NCBI GenBank assembly: GCA_030430025.1
Contig: JAUIGR010000026.1
Location: 1 to 33,966, forward strand
Source: Gammaproteobacteria bacterium
GTDB lineage: Bacteria > Pseudomonadota > Gammaproteobacteria > Xanthomonadales > Marinicellaceae
Length of the DNA: 33,966 bases
Reading direction: 5' to 3'
A program made the translations under genes and the position numbers. Shown here piece after piece: positions 16,575 to 25,572 of this stretch (positions are counted from its first letter, which is position 1; each line of letters starts with the position of its first letter). The notes beneath the pieces were generated by a model. That model was not told the DNA's origin. It did not search any database and saw nothing but the letters and a program-made list of their open reading frames with translations.

Positions 16575-18782
16575 ATGAACCTGATTTGTTTGTTACTTAT
16601 TTTTATTATGACTTTCCAAACCGAACATGTAAATGCCGAAGCACTGACTTTGGAACGCATCTTTGCCAGCCCTGATTTATCTGGCCCGAGTTTAAGGGCT
16701 TTGAAAATGTCACCTGATGGATCTCGTGTGACTTTTTTACAAGGCAAAACCGAAAACAAAGACCAGTATGACCTTTGGGAGTATCACATTGCAGAGCAAC
16801 AAAAGCGTTTGTTGGTTGATTCCAATGATATCTTGGATGGTGAAGAAGTCTTATCGGCCGAAGAAAAAGCCCGCCGAGAAAGACAGCGCTTGGCAAGTGT
16901 CAAAGGCATCATTGATTATGCCTGGTCCGAAGGCGGAGATTCTTTGTTATTTCCGCTCAATGGTGACTTGTATGTCTATCAATTGGTCAGCAAACAAACC
17001 AAACAGCTGACGGCATCTGAAGCATTTGAAACTGATGCCAAGTTTTCACCCAAAGCCAACTATGTTTCTTTTATTCGCGAACAAGATGTCTTTGTGGTGA
17101 ACACCCAAACCGGTGAGGAAAAGCAACTCAGTAGTGATGGTGAAGGCTTGATCAAAAATGGCATGGCTGAATTCGTTGCACAGGAAGAAATGGGTCGCGA
17201 TACCGGATATTGGTGGTCACCTGATGAGCAGTACATCGCTTATCTGCAGATTGATGAATCACCTGTGGCCATCACCAAACGCTACGAGATCAATGCCGAC
17301 GATATTGAAGTGATTGAACAGCGATATCCATACACTGGTGAGGCCAATGTCACCATCAAAATGGCCATTGTTAATGTCAGTTCAGGAGATACCCAGTGGG
17401 TGGATTTGGACAACAACCAAGACATTTACATTGCCAGGGTAAGGTGGTTGCCTGATTCGAAGCAAGTCAGTTACCAGCTGCAAAGCCGTGACCAAAAAAA
17501 ACTGAATCTTAATTTTGCTGACTTAACAGGGAAAAGTCGCAACATCATCGAAGAGAGCAGTGACACTTGGATCAATTTGCACCATGATCTGAAATTTCTC
17601 AAAGACGGTCGTTTTGTCTGGGCCTCTGAACGCAATGGTTTTAAACACCTTTACTTATATGCCAATGACGGACAATTGATCAAACAACTTACTGATGGTG
17701 AATGGGTGGTTGACGCTGTAGAAGGCATTGATGAAGCTAAACAGTTGCTTTATTTTACTGGCAGTTTAACCTCACCATTGGAAAGACACTTGTACCGCAT
17801 CAATTTTGAGCGGGTTAGCACAGCTGAGAAAATCACTCAACGTCAAGGCTTCCATGCCATCACCATGGATAAATCAGCTGGTTATTACATCGATCAGTGG
17901 TCGGATCGCAATCATCCACCACAAACTTCATTACATCAAGCTAACGGCAAACGTTTGGTCTGGTTGAATGAAAACAAAGTCGATGAAGCTCATCCCTACT
18001 TCCCCTATGCCAGTGAACATTTAGATAATGAATTTGGTATGTTGCAAGCCGAAGATGGTCAAGATCTGTATTATCGAATGATTAAACCCAAGGGTTTTAA
18101 TGCCGATCAAAAGTATCCGGTGTTTCAGTACGTTTACGGTGGTCCACATGTACAATATGTAACCAAATCTTGGGGTCGATGGATTGAACAATACATGGCA
18201 CAACAAGGTTTTATTGTGTTTGTCATTGATAATCGGGGTAGTTATCGACGCGGAATGAAATTTGAGTCGGTTATACATAAGCAAATGGGTACACCTGAGT
18301 TGGCAGATCAGTTAGTAGGTACCAATTTCATCAAATCTTTGCCTTATGTGGATGCTGAAAAAGTGGGGATTTTTGGTTGGAGTTACGGTGGGTTCATGAC
18401 TCTGAAAGCGTTGACTAATGCACCTGATGATTATGCTTTGGGTGTGTCAGTCGCGCCAGTGACTGATTTTGCTTTGTATGATACCCATTACACCGAACGC
18501 TACATGTCAACACCACAATTAAATCCTGGCGGTTACCGCAAGACAGCGACTTTCGACAATGCCAAAAATATCAGCAAACCATTATTGTTGATTCACGGTA
18601 TGGCTGATGACAACGTATTATTTTTAAACTCCACCAAGATGATCAAAGTGCTTCAAGATGAAGGGATTCTTTTTGATACCATGATTTACCCTGGTGGCAA
18701 GCATGGGATCAGCGGTAGCAAGTCACAATTCCACGTGTACAGTACCATTGCCCATTACTTTATTAAACATTTGAAGCCTTAA
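16575..18782 (+). CDS. Dipeptidyl peptidase IV (S9B family)
   Basis: Exported serine peptidase (735 residues) that removes N-terminal X-Pro or X-Ala dipeptides in the periplasm. It has a signal peptide (MNLICLLLIFIMTFQTEHVNA) and an N-terminal beta-propeller rich in SPDG and WSPDE-type blades. The Glu pair 204-205 in EFVAQEEMG binds the substrate amino terminus in this family. The C-terminal alpha/beta-hydrolase domain has nucleophile Ser603 in GWSYGGF, Asp678 in HGMADDNV and His710 in GGKHGIS. Length and motif order match bacterial DPP IV. The TAA stop lies within the target repeat of element A4. No strong ribosome-binding site is visible; an AAG lies a few bases before the ATG. Confidence 0.95.
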   Translation: MNLICLLLIFIMTFQTEHVNAEALTLERIFASPDLSGPSLRALKMSPDGSRVTFLQGKTENKDQYDLWEYHIAEQQKRLLVDSNDILDGEEVLSAEEKARRERQRLASVKGIIDYAWSEGGDSLLFPLNGDLYVYQLVSKQTKQLTASEAFETDAKFSPKANYVSFIREQDVFVVNTQTGEEKQLSSDGEGLIKNGMAEFVAQEEMGRDTGYWWSPDEQYIAYLQIDESPVAITKRYEINADDIEVIEQRYPYTGEANVTIKMAIVNVSSGDTQWVDLDNNQDIYIARVRWLPDSKQVSYQLQSRDQKKLNLNFADLTGKSRNIIEESSDTWINLHHDLKFLKDGRFVWASERNGFKHLYLYANDGQLIKQLTDGEWVVDAVEGIDEAKQLLYFTGSLTSPLERHLYRINFERVSTAEKITQRQGFHAITMDKSAGYYIDQWSDRNHPPQTSLHQANGKRLVWLNENKVDEAHPYFPYASEHLDNEFGMLQAEDGQDLYYRMIKPKGFNADQKYPVFQYVYGGPHVQYVTKSWGRWIEQYMAQQGFIVFVIDNRGSYRRGMKFESVIHKQMGTPELADQLVGTNFIKSLPYVDAEKVGIFGWSYGGFMTLKALTNAPDDYALGVSVAPVTDFALYDTHYTERYMSTPQLNPGGYRKTATFDNAKNISKPLLLIHGMADDNVLFLNSTKMIKVLQDEGILFDTMIYPGGKHGISGSKSQFHVYSTIAHYFIKHLKP

Positions 18783-18783
18783 A

Positions 18784-18942
18784 GAGACCATTGCATAAAC
18801 CGTGACTCAAGATAAAAAGTCTAAAATCTTAAATTTCTGCGCCAGCAAACTTTGCAATAGCTCGTTATTACATTCATTTGCTTCCTTGAACTTTAAGATT
18901 TTATCTCTTTTTCTCAATGATTCAGAATGATGCAATGGTCTC
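18784..18942 (+). mobile_element. Family A element, copy A4 (159 bp)
   Basis: Ends GAGACCATTGCATAAACCGTG and GATGCAATGGTCTC. It is flanked by exact TTAAA direct repeats (18779-18783 and 18943-18947), the left one containing the TAA stop codon of the peptidase gene. The interior is nearly identical to A3, including the complementary AAAATCTTAAA and TTTAAGATTTTA tracts, so it can form a long hairpin. Confidence 0.87.
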
Positions 18943-18968
18943 TTAAATGGTGATAACACGAGACCGGC

Positions 18969-20402
18969 ATGAGAGCAAATCTTCACTTTTATATTAATGG
19001 TCAATGGGTTGTTCCTGAACATCATGGACAATTGCCTGTCATTAATCCTGCGACTGAACAAGTGGCTGGTTATTGTCCTCTTGGTATAGACAGTGATGTC
19101 GATATCGCCGTTAAGGCAGCCAGTCAAGCTTTTGAAACATATGCTCAAACGACAGTGGATAAACGTTTGGATCTGTTGCAATCGATTCTCACTGAATATA
19201 AGAAGCGTACAGGAGAGATTGCTCAAGCGATCACAGAAGAAATGGGCGCACCTCAATGGTTGAGTGAAACTCATCAGGCAGCTTCTGGTTACCTGCATTT
19301 TAAATCTGCTATTGAGATACTGAAAAAATTCATTTTTGAGTTTCAACAAGACAGTGCGTGGATTCGGAAGGAGCCGATCGGTGTATGTGGTTTCATCACA
19401 CCTTGGAACTGGCCTGTGAATCAGATTGGTTGTAAGTTGGCACCTGCCTTGGCAACTGGCTGTACAGTTGTTTGGAAACCTTCGGAATTAGCGCCGTTTT
19501 CGGCTCAAATTTTGATCGAAGTGTTGGATGCTGCTGGTGTGCCTGCTGGTGTAGTTAATATGATTCATGGAGATGGTCCGACAGTGGGTGCAGCGATTGC
19601 TAAGCATCCTGACATTGATATGATTTCATTCACCGGATCAACACGTGCAGGTATCGCTGTGGCAGAAGATGCAGCACCTAGTATTAAGCGGGTAACCCAA
19701 GAGTTAGGTGGTAAATCAGCCAATATCATACTGGATGATTTATCTGAGGAGCGATTCGCTCAAGCTGTTGCTTCTGGGATCAAAACTTTATGTTTGAATT
19801 CTGGGCAAAATTGTAATGCACCATCGCGTTTGTTGATACCTCAATCACGTTTGTCAGAAGCTGAGGCTATAGTCAAAAAAACCATGGAAAGCATCCTAGT
19901 TGGTGATCCCAATAGCAAAGATGTATATGTTGGACCAGTGGTTTCAGAGCTGCAGTGGCAGCGCATTCAGGGTTTGATTCAAACAGGTATTAATGAAGGT
20001 GCGAAGCTATTGACCGGCGGTTTGGGTAAGCCGGAGGGCTTGGAAAAAGGTTATTACGTCAAACCAACCGCGTTTACTCAAGTCAACAACGAAATGACAA
20101 TTGCTCGAGAAGAAATATTTGGTCCGGTGGTATGCGTAATTCCCTATGTTGATGATAAAGATGCGGTCACCTTGGCCAATGCCAATGATTATGGTTTGTC
20201 CGGTTATGTATCTGGAGCCAGTACTGACCGTGTGCATCAAGTGGCGCGTTCTTTACGTGCTGGAATGATACACATTAATGGTGCTGTAATGGATCGCACT
20301 GCACCTTTTGGTGGCTATAAACATTCAGGTAATGGCCGTGAACGAGGACCTCAGGGATTTGAGGAATTTTTGGAAATCAAGGCGATGTTGGGTATGTCAT
20401 GA
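18969..20402 (+). CDS. NAD(P)-dependent aldehyde dehydrogenase family protein
   Basis: Oxidises an aldehyde to the acid with NAD(P). It is 477 residues, the normal length for the soluble ALDH superfamily. It contains GVCGFITPWNWPVNQI, WKPSELAPFSA (cofactor-binding Lys), FTGSTRAG, the general-base Glu245 in TQELGGKSAN and the catalytic Cys282 in SGQNCNAPSR, followed by EEIFGPVV and FGGYKHSGNGRE. All catalytic residues are present. The substrate cannot be read from sequence. Transcription probably continues into the next gene, whose ATG overlaps this stop by 4 bases. Element A4 lies just upstream, so the promoter must be within it or in the 26 bases after it. Confidence 0.93.
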   Translation: MRANLHFYINGQWVVPEHHGQLPVINPATEQVAGYCPLGIDSDVDIAVKAASQAFETYAQTTVDKRLDLLQSILTEYKKRTGEIAQAITEEMGAPQWLSETHQAASGYLHFKSAIEILKKFIFEFQQDSAWIRKEPIGVCGFITPWNWPVNQIGCKLAPALATGCTVVWKPSELAPFSAQILIEVLDAAGVPAGVVNMIHGDGPTVGAAIAKHPDIDMISFTGSTRAGIAVAEDAAPSIKRVTQELGGKSANIILDDLSEERFAQAVASGIKTLCLNSGQNCNAPSRLLIPQSRLSEAEAIVKKTMESILVGDPNSKDVYVGPVVSELQWQRIQGLIQTGINEGAKLLTGGLGKPEGLEKGYYVKPTAFTQVNNEMTIAREEIFGPVVCVIPYVDDKDAVTLANANDYGLSGYVSGASTDRVHQVARSLRAGMIHINGAVMDRTAPFGGYKHSGNGRERGPQGFEEFLEIKAMLGMS

Positions 20403-20812
20403 AGCGGTTGATTATTGAGACTTTCATTCAGAGACCTAGAAAAACTGGGAAAGATTCGTTGGTTTTGGTTTTATTGTTGATAATGATTCTTCCTTTGGTG
20501 ATTTTGATGTTGATATTAATGTCTATATTTATACTTTATCAATACACTAAGTGGAAATTTTGGGCCAAAAAGCAATCATCGGTAATTTCACCAATGGGTA
20601 TTATGATTAACCAAAATGGTCGTTGGCAATTGGTGATGTGGGGACAGATTGAAAAAGCTGAACTGTGGTTAAAAAAGGGCGCTGAAGTGACTGTTTTAAA
20701 GCTAAAACGAGGTGAAGATGTATTATTACCTGATGTGAATACAGATGCTTTGAAGCAGGCATTGGTTGTTCGTGGTATCTCTTTTCATGACCAGATTGTC
20801 GTTGTCAATTGA
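20399..20812 (+). CDS. Small membrane protein of unknown function
   Basis: 137 residues. A basic N-terminus (MKRLIIETFIQRPRKTGK) is followed by a long, very hydrophobic stretch at about residues 20-47, enough for one long or two short membrane helices. A soluble C-terminal domain of about 85 residues follows, containing GRWQLVMWGQIEKAELWLKK and LKLKRGEDVLLPD. I do not recognise a family. The 4-base ATGA overlap with the aldehyde dehydrogenase indicates co-translation. Confidence 0.7.
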   Translation: MKRLIIETFIQRPRKTGKDSLVLVLLLIMILPLVILMLILMSIFILYQYTKWKFWAKKQSSVISPMGIMINQNGRWQLVMWGQIEKAELWLKKGAEVTVLKLKRGEDVLLPDVNTDALKQALVVRGISFHDQIVVVN

Positions 20813-20898
20813 AATATTAATGAGTCCATTGCTAGATATTGAGTTTGTTAGGAAAGTAGCTTAAAAATTGCCGATTAAGTCAAGCCATGGATTTTAGA

Positions 20899-20987
20899 TA
20901 GTCAACCCTGAAAAAGTCTATCCTGGCCTTTTTCAGATTCAATCAAAAACAGTTAATCGCAAAAGTGCGGTTTTGCTGATTCGATTA
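20899..20987 (+). mobile_element. Family B middle form, copy B3 (89 bp)
   Basis: Starts TAGTCAACCCTGAAAAAG and ends with TTCGATTA. It contains two hairpins: CTGAAAAAG with CTTTTTCAG, and a GCAAAA..TTTTGC stem. It has the same length and the same internal junction (TTTTGCTG then TTCG) as copy B6, so 89 bp is a true size class. It lies 86 bases after the small membrane-protein gene, in the spacer between convergent genes. Confidence 0.8.
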
Positions 20988-21069
20988 AATGGGTGACTAT
21001 GATTAGTTTATCAATGTATGAGGGTACTAGGTAAATCTTTTCTAATGAGTTCATGCAGGTGCAAAAGTT

Positions 21070-22926
21070 TTAGTGCATTTCATGATAGACGATGATGCGA
21101 TTTCGACCTTGTGATTTGGCACGATACATCGCCATGTCAGCGTGTTGAATGGCCTGTTCTAATGTGTCTTCTTTTTTAAATTGAGTAATTCCTGCTGAAA
21201 AAGTTACTCTAAAATCAGGGTCATCTAGGATGATTTTTTGGGCACATTGTTCTTTAAGTTGGTACATGGCTTGCATAGCTTCAGTGATTTTTGTTGTATA
21301 AAAAATCACCAAAAATTCTTCCCCTCCTAAGCGAGAAATAGTGGTGTTTTCAGGTAATACCTTGTGACACAGTTGTGCAAAAGTAATCAAAACTTCATCA
21401 CCAACAGTGTGGCCGAAACGATCATTAATTCGTTTAAAGTGATCTAAGTCTAGCATCACAACCAGGTTGCTTTTGGATGTTAGTTTTTTTGATTTGACGT
21501 GAATGGTAGCTGCTTTTCGATTCAAAAGACCAGTTAAACTGTCATGATTGGCCATATATTGAAGTTTCTGACGGTGTTTGTAGGATCGATAAATAATGAC
21601 TATAAGTAATAGAGAGGTAATTGCAAATGCAAGGACTAAAAGTGTTTGTAGCTGATATCTCTCTTGCTGAGCCTTAATTTTTTGTTGTTGTAATAAGTTT
21701 TGTTGAAGTAATAAAGCATTCTCTTTTTGTTGTGTGGCAAAATCGTATTGCTGCTGAATGCGACTGATTTGTTGTGAAATCTGTTGTTCCTTTTGTGTTG
21801 ACTGGATTTTCATGGCTTGCAACAATACTTGATAAGCTTTTTGGTGATCGCCCTGTAAATTTAACAATTTGGCTTCCAAGCTTAAATTACTAGCCAATAG
21901 GTAAGGCAGTGTATTCTCATCCTCGAATGACTTCATGATCATCAGTTGTTTTTGTGCTTCATCATACTGTTTTAAATCGGTATAGATATGACACAGTTCA
22001 TAGGCTACTTCCATCATCATCGGATCATTGTTGGCTTCTTTGAAGATGTCCATCACTCCATTAAGTGTGTTGATGGCATTTTTCTTTTGTCCTTTGAGTG
22101 AAGAGATGTTTGCCAATTCTTTTAAGGCATAGGCTTCACCTTGAATATCATTAATTTCTTTGGCCAGTCGGGCTGATTCTTGCAGATTTTTAAAACCCAA
22201 ATCGAGATCATTATTATGGACTTGTGAGCGTCCTAATCCATAGAGCACGATGGAAAGCGTTAATTGATCATCATGACCATCAGCTAGATAATCAATGGCT
22301 TCCTGGTAATATTGAATGGCTGTATTTGAATCGTTTTTATATTCATAGACGAGTGCAATGTCAGCAGCTATCTCTCCTTTGTTAATTTTACCTCCTGATT
22401 CAGGTGCAAGATCATAAGCCCTTTGAAAGTCTTTTAGAGCATCAGCTGATAAGGTCATCGCATTATAAATATGGCCTCTGGCAATCAAACCATCAATCAA
22501 TAGCCAGTTATCTAAATGGTTTTCTGCCCAGATCACAACCTCATGTGTCAGAGGTAAAGCTTCTTTGTGACGACTTTCAAATTCTAAGGAGGTTGCTTTG
22601 CAGAGTAGTATTTTATTTCTCAGCCATTGGTGTTTATGCGACTTAATTAATGCTAAACCAGCTTCAGCATGTTTCAAAGCCAGATTGGGGTAAGTTAAAG
22701 CCAGCTGAGCTTGGCACAGTAGGTATTCTTTCTCTATTTGATCAACCTTTTTATTTGGCGGTTTATCAAGATTTTGAAAGTGATCTAAAATGAGTTGGGG
22801 GTTGTTTTTTAATTGCTCTTCTAGCTTTTCATGTTCGGCTGATAGTGTTTGTGTTATTTCTGCCAAAACATCAGGTGCTAAAACAGAAAGTAAAAACAAC
22901 CCAACCAAAAGCCTCTTAAAATGCAT
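21070..22926 (-). CDS. TPR-repeat membrane diguanylate cyclase
   Basis: 618 residues. A signal or anchor segment (MHFKRLLVGLFLLSVLAPDVLA) leads a periplasmic TPR array spanning roughly residues 30-370. A Gln-rich coiled coil, one membrane helix (about 428-447) and a cytoplasmic GGDEF domain (about 458-615) follow. The active-site signature is RLGGEEF with GGEEF at 534-538, and DLDHFKRINDRFGH is intact, so it should make cyclic-di-GMP from GTP. The RxxD inhibitory site five residues upstream is absent (PENT), so product inhibition of the usual type is not expected. An unusually good Shine-Dalgarno (AGAGGGG, 4 bases before the ATG) marks the start. The periplasmic ligand is unknown. Confidence 0.93.
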   Translation of the reverse strand: MHFKRLLVGLFLLSVLAPDVLAEITQTLSAEHEKLEEQLKNNPQLILDHFQNLDKPPNKKVDQIEKEYLLCQAQLALTYPNLALKHAEAGLALIKSHKHQWLRNKILLCKATSLEFESRHKEALPLTHEVVIWAENHLDNWLLIDGLIARGHIYNAMTLSADALKDFQRAYDLAPESGGKINKGEIAADIALVYEYKNDSNTAIQYYQEAIDYLADGHDDQLTLSIVLYGLGRSQVHNNDLDLGFKNLQESARLAKEINDIQGEAYALKELANISSLKGQKKNAINTLNGVMDIFKEANNDPMMMEVAYELCHIYTDLKQYDEAQKQLMIMKSFEDENTLPYLLASNLSLEAKLLNLQGDHQKAYQVLLQAMKIQSTQKEQQISQQISRIQQQYDFATQQKENALLLQQNLLQQQKIKAQQERYQLQTLLVLAFAITSLLLIVIIYRSYKHRQKLQYMANHDSLTGLLNRKAATIHVKSKKLTSKSNLVVMLDLDHFKRINDRFGHTVGDEVLITFAQLCHKVLPENTTISRLGGEEFLVIFYTTKITEAMQAMYQLKEQCAQKIILDDPDFRVTFSAGITQFKKEDTLEQAIQHADMAMYRAKSQGRNRIIVYHEMH

Positions 22927-23004
22927 GTGCCCCTCTTACAACCCAGCACATTTAACTATAAAGTATTTGCTAAAAAAAAGCCATGTAAAACATTATTCCG
23001 AGTG

Positions 23005-23802
23005 TCATTTATTGTTTTCTGAAAGCAGTTTTCTGATGGTTGTTAATTCCCTTTGTATTTGGTTTAGCTGATGATTCTGATCGGTGATGTCGTTATGAAG
23101 GGTATTGGTTTCCATTTTTGCATTTTCTTTCTCCAGTACGTTAACCACAATACCAATAACCATGTTAAGGAATGCAAAAGCAGTGAAAAAGATAAAGGAC
23201 AGGTAATAGATCCAGCTTAATGGAAAGACAGTCATGGTTTCATACATAACATCTGTCCAATCTTCAAATGTCATTACTCGGAACAAGGTTAGCATGCTGG
23301 TTGAAATATCACCCCATAAGGTCGAGTTAATTTTTTCAAAAAACAAAGAGCCAACCGCACCATAGATATAAAAGATGATGAACATCAAGAGCATCACATA
23401 AGATAACTGAGGCATGGCTTTGATCAATGAATTGATTAAAACTCGGAGTTCTGGAATAACAGAAACCATTCGTAAGACACGAAAAACCCGTACTAAACGA
23501 CCCACCAAGGCCATATCTGAATTATTGATGGGTATCAGACTGACAATAACAATCAAAGTGTCAAAAATATTCCAGCCATTTTTAAAAAAGCTTGCTTTGT
23601 TTTCGGCGGCTATAAAGCGAACAGAAATTTCAAGTAAGAAAAAGAGAGTAATGCTCCAATCCGCAACAGTCAATGCAGACTCTACATAACTCGGTAATTC
23701 ATAAGTTTTTGCACCAATCAACAAAGCGGAAAGGATGATGACAGCAACCACAGTCCATTCAAAGATTGTATTATTGTGGATACGTGTTAAGACATCTTTC
23801 AT
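23005..23802 (-). CDS. Voltage-gated cation channel (BacNav-like, acidic selectivity filter)
   Basis: A 265-residue single-repeat six-helix channel that would assemble as a tetramer in the inner membrane. S1-S3 hydrophobic segments precede an S4 voltage sensor with four arginines spaced by three (GRLVRVFRVLRMV). S5, a pore helix and S6 (FLNMVIGIVVNVL) follow, then a C-terminal coiled coil (QNHQLNQIQRELTTIRKLL) like the BacNav tetramerisation tail. The filter at 178-184 reads TFEDWTD, where NaChBac and NavAb have TLESWAS and TLESWSM. Acidic residues at the fourth and seventh positions are those that make engineered CavAb (TLDDWSD) calcium-selective, so calcium permeability is possible. It is 78 bases upstream of the TPR-GGDEF gene in the same direction. 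Confidence 0.92.
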   Translation of the reverse strand: MKDVLTRIHNNTIFEWTVVAVIILSALLIGAKTYELPSYVESALTVADWSITLFFLLEISVRFIAAENKASFFKNGWNIFDTLIVIVSLIPINNSDMALVGRLVRVFRVLRMVSVIPELRVLINSLIKAMPQLSYVMLLMFIIFYIYGAVGSLFFEKINSTLWGDISTSMLTLFRVMTFEDWTDVMYETMTVFPLSWIYYLSFIFFTAFAFLNMVIGIVVNVLEKENAKMETNTLHNDITDQNHQLNQIQRELTTIRKLLSENNK

Positions 23803-23849
23803 TGTTATATGCTAAACGGTTAAAAGCGGCTATTTTAATAAAAAAAACT

Positions 23850-23858
23850 TGTTATAAT
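23850..23858 (+). promoter_or_regulatory. Extended -10 promoter element
   Basis: TGTTATAAT combines a consensus -10 (TATAAT, 23853-23858) with the upstream TG of extended -10 promoters, and a run of A lies just before it. It would start transcription about 20 bases before the ATG at 23885. No good -35 is visible, as is usual for this type. Confidence 0.55.
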
Positions 23859-23884
23859 CGATATTTTTATATGACATACATGGT

Positions 23885-24445
23885 ATGAAAATGATTGTTT
23901 GGATGACGCTCTTGAGTACCTTGGTGAGTACTGAAGTTAGTACTGAGATACAGTTTCCTGGTTTGGTGTCATTGGTAGGGCGATGCTATCAAGCTACATT
24001 CCCAGACAGTGAAAAAATAGATACACATTGTTTTAGTGAATTATATGAGGGGCAATTCATTGTTGATGATCATTTGGTTTGCGGTGATGGTAATGATTAC
24101 CAAGGTAAAACTATTTATGCTATTGAAGCCAAATCTAAAAATATCATTTATCGTTATTACAACTCTCTGGGAGGCTTTAGTGATGGATCAGTCAGATATG
24201 CTGATGGTCACCTGCAGTTCCCTGAAGAAACATATCAGCAAGCCGATGGTCCAGCGAAAGTATACAGAACCATCTGGCAATTAAAAGGCGGAAGCTATGT
24301 TTCAATGATGGATGAAAAAGTGGCTGATAATCAATGGCAGCCTATTTGGAAGATGAATTTCAAAATAGTTAAGGCTAGCAACATGGTGACTGAATTTAAT
24401 GAAAAAGGACAAATGCGATGTCTGGTAGGTTCTACACCGAAATAA
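23885..24445 (+). CDS. Small exported protein of unknown function
   Basis: 186 residues with a hydrophobic N-terminus (MKMIVWMTLLSTLVS), probably a signal peptide; a second ATG two codons later would serve equally. The mature part has four cysteines (GRCYQATF, DTHCFSE, HLVCGDG, MRCLVG) and a beta-rich pattern with many Tyr and Trp (KNIIYRYYNSLGGFSDG, YRTIWQLKGGSY, WKMNFKIV), suggesting a small barrel-like or lipocalin-like fold in the periplasm. I recognise no family. It is followed by a family B hairpin and an intrinsic terminator, so it is a single-gene unit. Confidence 0.72.
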   Translation: MKMIVWMTLLSTLVSTEVSTEIQFPGLVSLVGRCYQATFPDSEKIDTHCFSELYEGQFIVDDHLVCGDGNDYQGKTIYAIEAKSKNIIYRYYNSLGGFSDGSVRYADGHLQFPEETYQQADGPAKVYRTIWQLKGGSYVSMMDEKVADNQWQPIWKMNFKIVKASNMVTEFNEKGQMRCLVGSTPK

Positions 24446-24468
24446 GCAAGATGTGTATGAAGACTAAG

Positions 24469-24515
24469 CAGTCAAGCCTGAAAAAGTCCATCCTGGCCTT
24501 TTTCAGATTCGACTA
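24469..24515 (+). mobile_element. Family B short form, copy B4 (47 bp)
   Basis: CAGTCAAGCCTGAAAAAG ... CCTTTTTCAGATTCGACTA folds into one long hairpin and represents the smallest unit of the family. AG lies on both sides, a possible 2-base duplication. It lies 23 bases after the preceding stop codon and 10 bases before the terminator. Confidence 0.8.
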
Positions 24516-24525
24516 AGTACCGAGA

Positions 24526-24552
24526 AACACCACAGGTTTGTGGCGTTTTTTT
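24526..24552 (+). terminator. Intrinsic terminator of the small exported-protein gene
   Basis: AACACCACA (24526-24534), loop GGTT, then TGTGGCGTT (24539-24547), with one mismatch in the stem, followed by a T-run to 24552. It lies between convergent genes. Confidence 0.8.
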
Positions 24553-24566
24553 AGTAAAGGGGCTCA

Positions 24567-25493
24567 TTAGTGAGAGTGATTGTGATGACTGTCTTTGTGT
24601 TGGACTAGATCATTGTACAACTGGCGTGTCATACGTTCAGTGGTGATGAAACTCCAGTTCCATTGATCATGGTATTTTTGTAAAGGGTTGTCTTTAAGGA
24701 TTTGGTCGATATCGTGACCTTTTTCTATGGCGGCTAAGATGATTTTTTTACTGTCAATGAGCATGTCAAGAGCCTTTTGTAAATCGGCCTTGTTGGCCAG
24801 TGGTCCGTGACCTGGGATGATTTGGGTTTGGTCATTGCTCATGCTGATGACTTTCATTTGTGCATGGATATAGCCTTCTAGTGAGCCACCTGAGTCAAGG
24901 TCGATGAAAGGAAACATACCATTGAAGAACGTGTCACCCATGTGGATCACATTAGCATCGGTGAAATGAATCAAAGCATCGCCGTCAGTATGTGCTTGTG
25001 GTAGATGAAAGACGGTTGCAGGTTGACCGTTGAAGTGAAATGTCATGCGATCTGAAAAAGTCACCACAGGTAACGCGTCTTTTGGTGCTGGCACCATACC
25101 TTCAGGACCTTGAATGCCTTTGGTTTCCATGTGTTCACGTAGGTTCTCATGGGCGACAATATGTGCGCCGGCTTGCCCCATACTCTGATTGTTACCTGTA
25201 TGGTCACCATGGACATGTGTGTTGATCAGAAAATCAACGGGTTTTTCGGTGATTGCTGTGATGGCTTTTTTGACTATGTCTAGCATGGGGGGCATTGAGT
25301 CATCAATCATAACCACTGCCTCATCGCCTACCAAAAGGCCAATGTTGCCACCAATGAAACCACCATCGCCATACAACATATGAATCCCAGGTGCGACTTC
25401 TGTTGCAGCCACATTGATTTTAAGATCATCTTTGGCGCTTCCAATAGCACTGATCGAGGTTAACAAAATAGCCAATAAAACTTGTTTACTCAT
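24567..25493 (-). CDS. Exported metallo-beta-lactamase-fold hydrolase
   Basis: 308 residues with a signal peptide (MSKQVLLAILLTSISAIGSA). The MBL zinc ligands are all visible: H93, H95, D97 and H98 in THVHGDHTGN, H168 in LPQAHTDGD, D187 in MGDTFF and H229 in PGHGPLA. It is therefore expected to be a periplasmic binuclear zinc hydrolase. The family contains esterases, lactonases and a few beta-lactamases; the substrate cannot be named from sequence. The last residues (HKDSHHNHSH) form a His-rich tail that could bind metal. It is convergent with the small exported gene and shares the terminator region with it. Confidence 0.9.
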   Translation of the reverse strand: MSKQVLLAILLTSISAIGSAKDDLKINVAATEVAPGIHMLYGDGGFIGGNIGLLVGDEAVVMIDDSMPPMLDIVKKAITAITEKPVDFLINTHVHGDHTGNNQSMGQAGAHIVAHENLREHMETKGIQGPEGMVPAPKDALPVVTFSDRMTFHFNGQPATVFHLPQAHTDGDALIHFTDANVIHMGDTFFNGMFPFIDLDSGGSLEGYIHAQMKVISMSNDQTQIIPGHGPLANKADLQKALDMLIDSKKIILAAIEKGHDIDQILKDNPLQKYHDQWNWSFITTERMTRQLYNDLVQHKDSHHNHSH

Positions 25494-25572
25494 GATTATA
25501 CTTGTTTGTGAAGAGAGGGTATTCTAACCGAAAGATCGTACCGGGTTAATACCCGAACTATTTTGAGTTTTA

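Noticed and set aside
18807-19349. 180-codon minus-strand ORF opposite the aldehyde dehydrogenase
   Set aside because: It covers element A4 and the antisense of a clear ALDH gene; no recognisable domain or start context.
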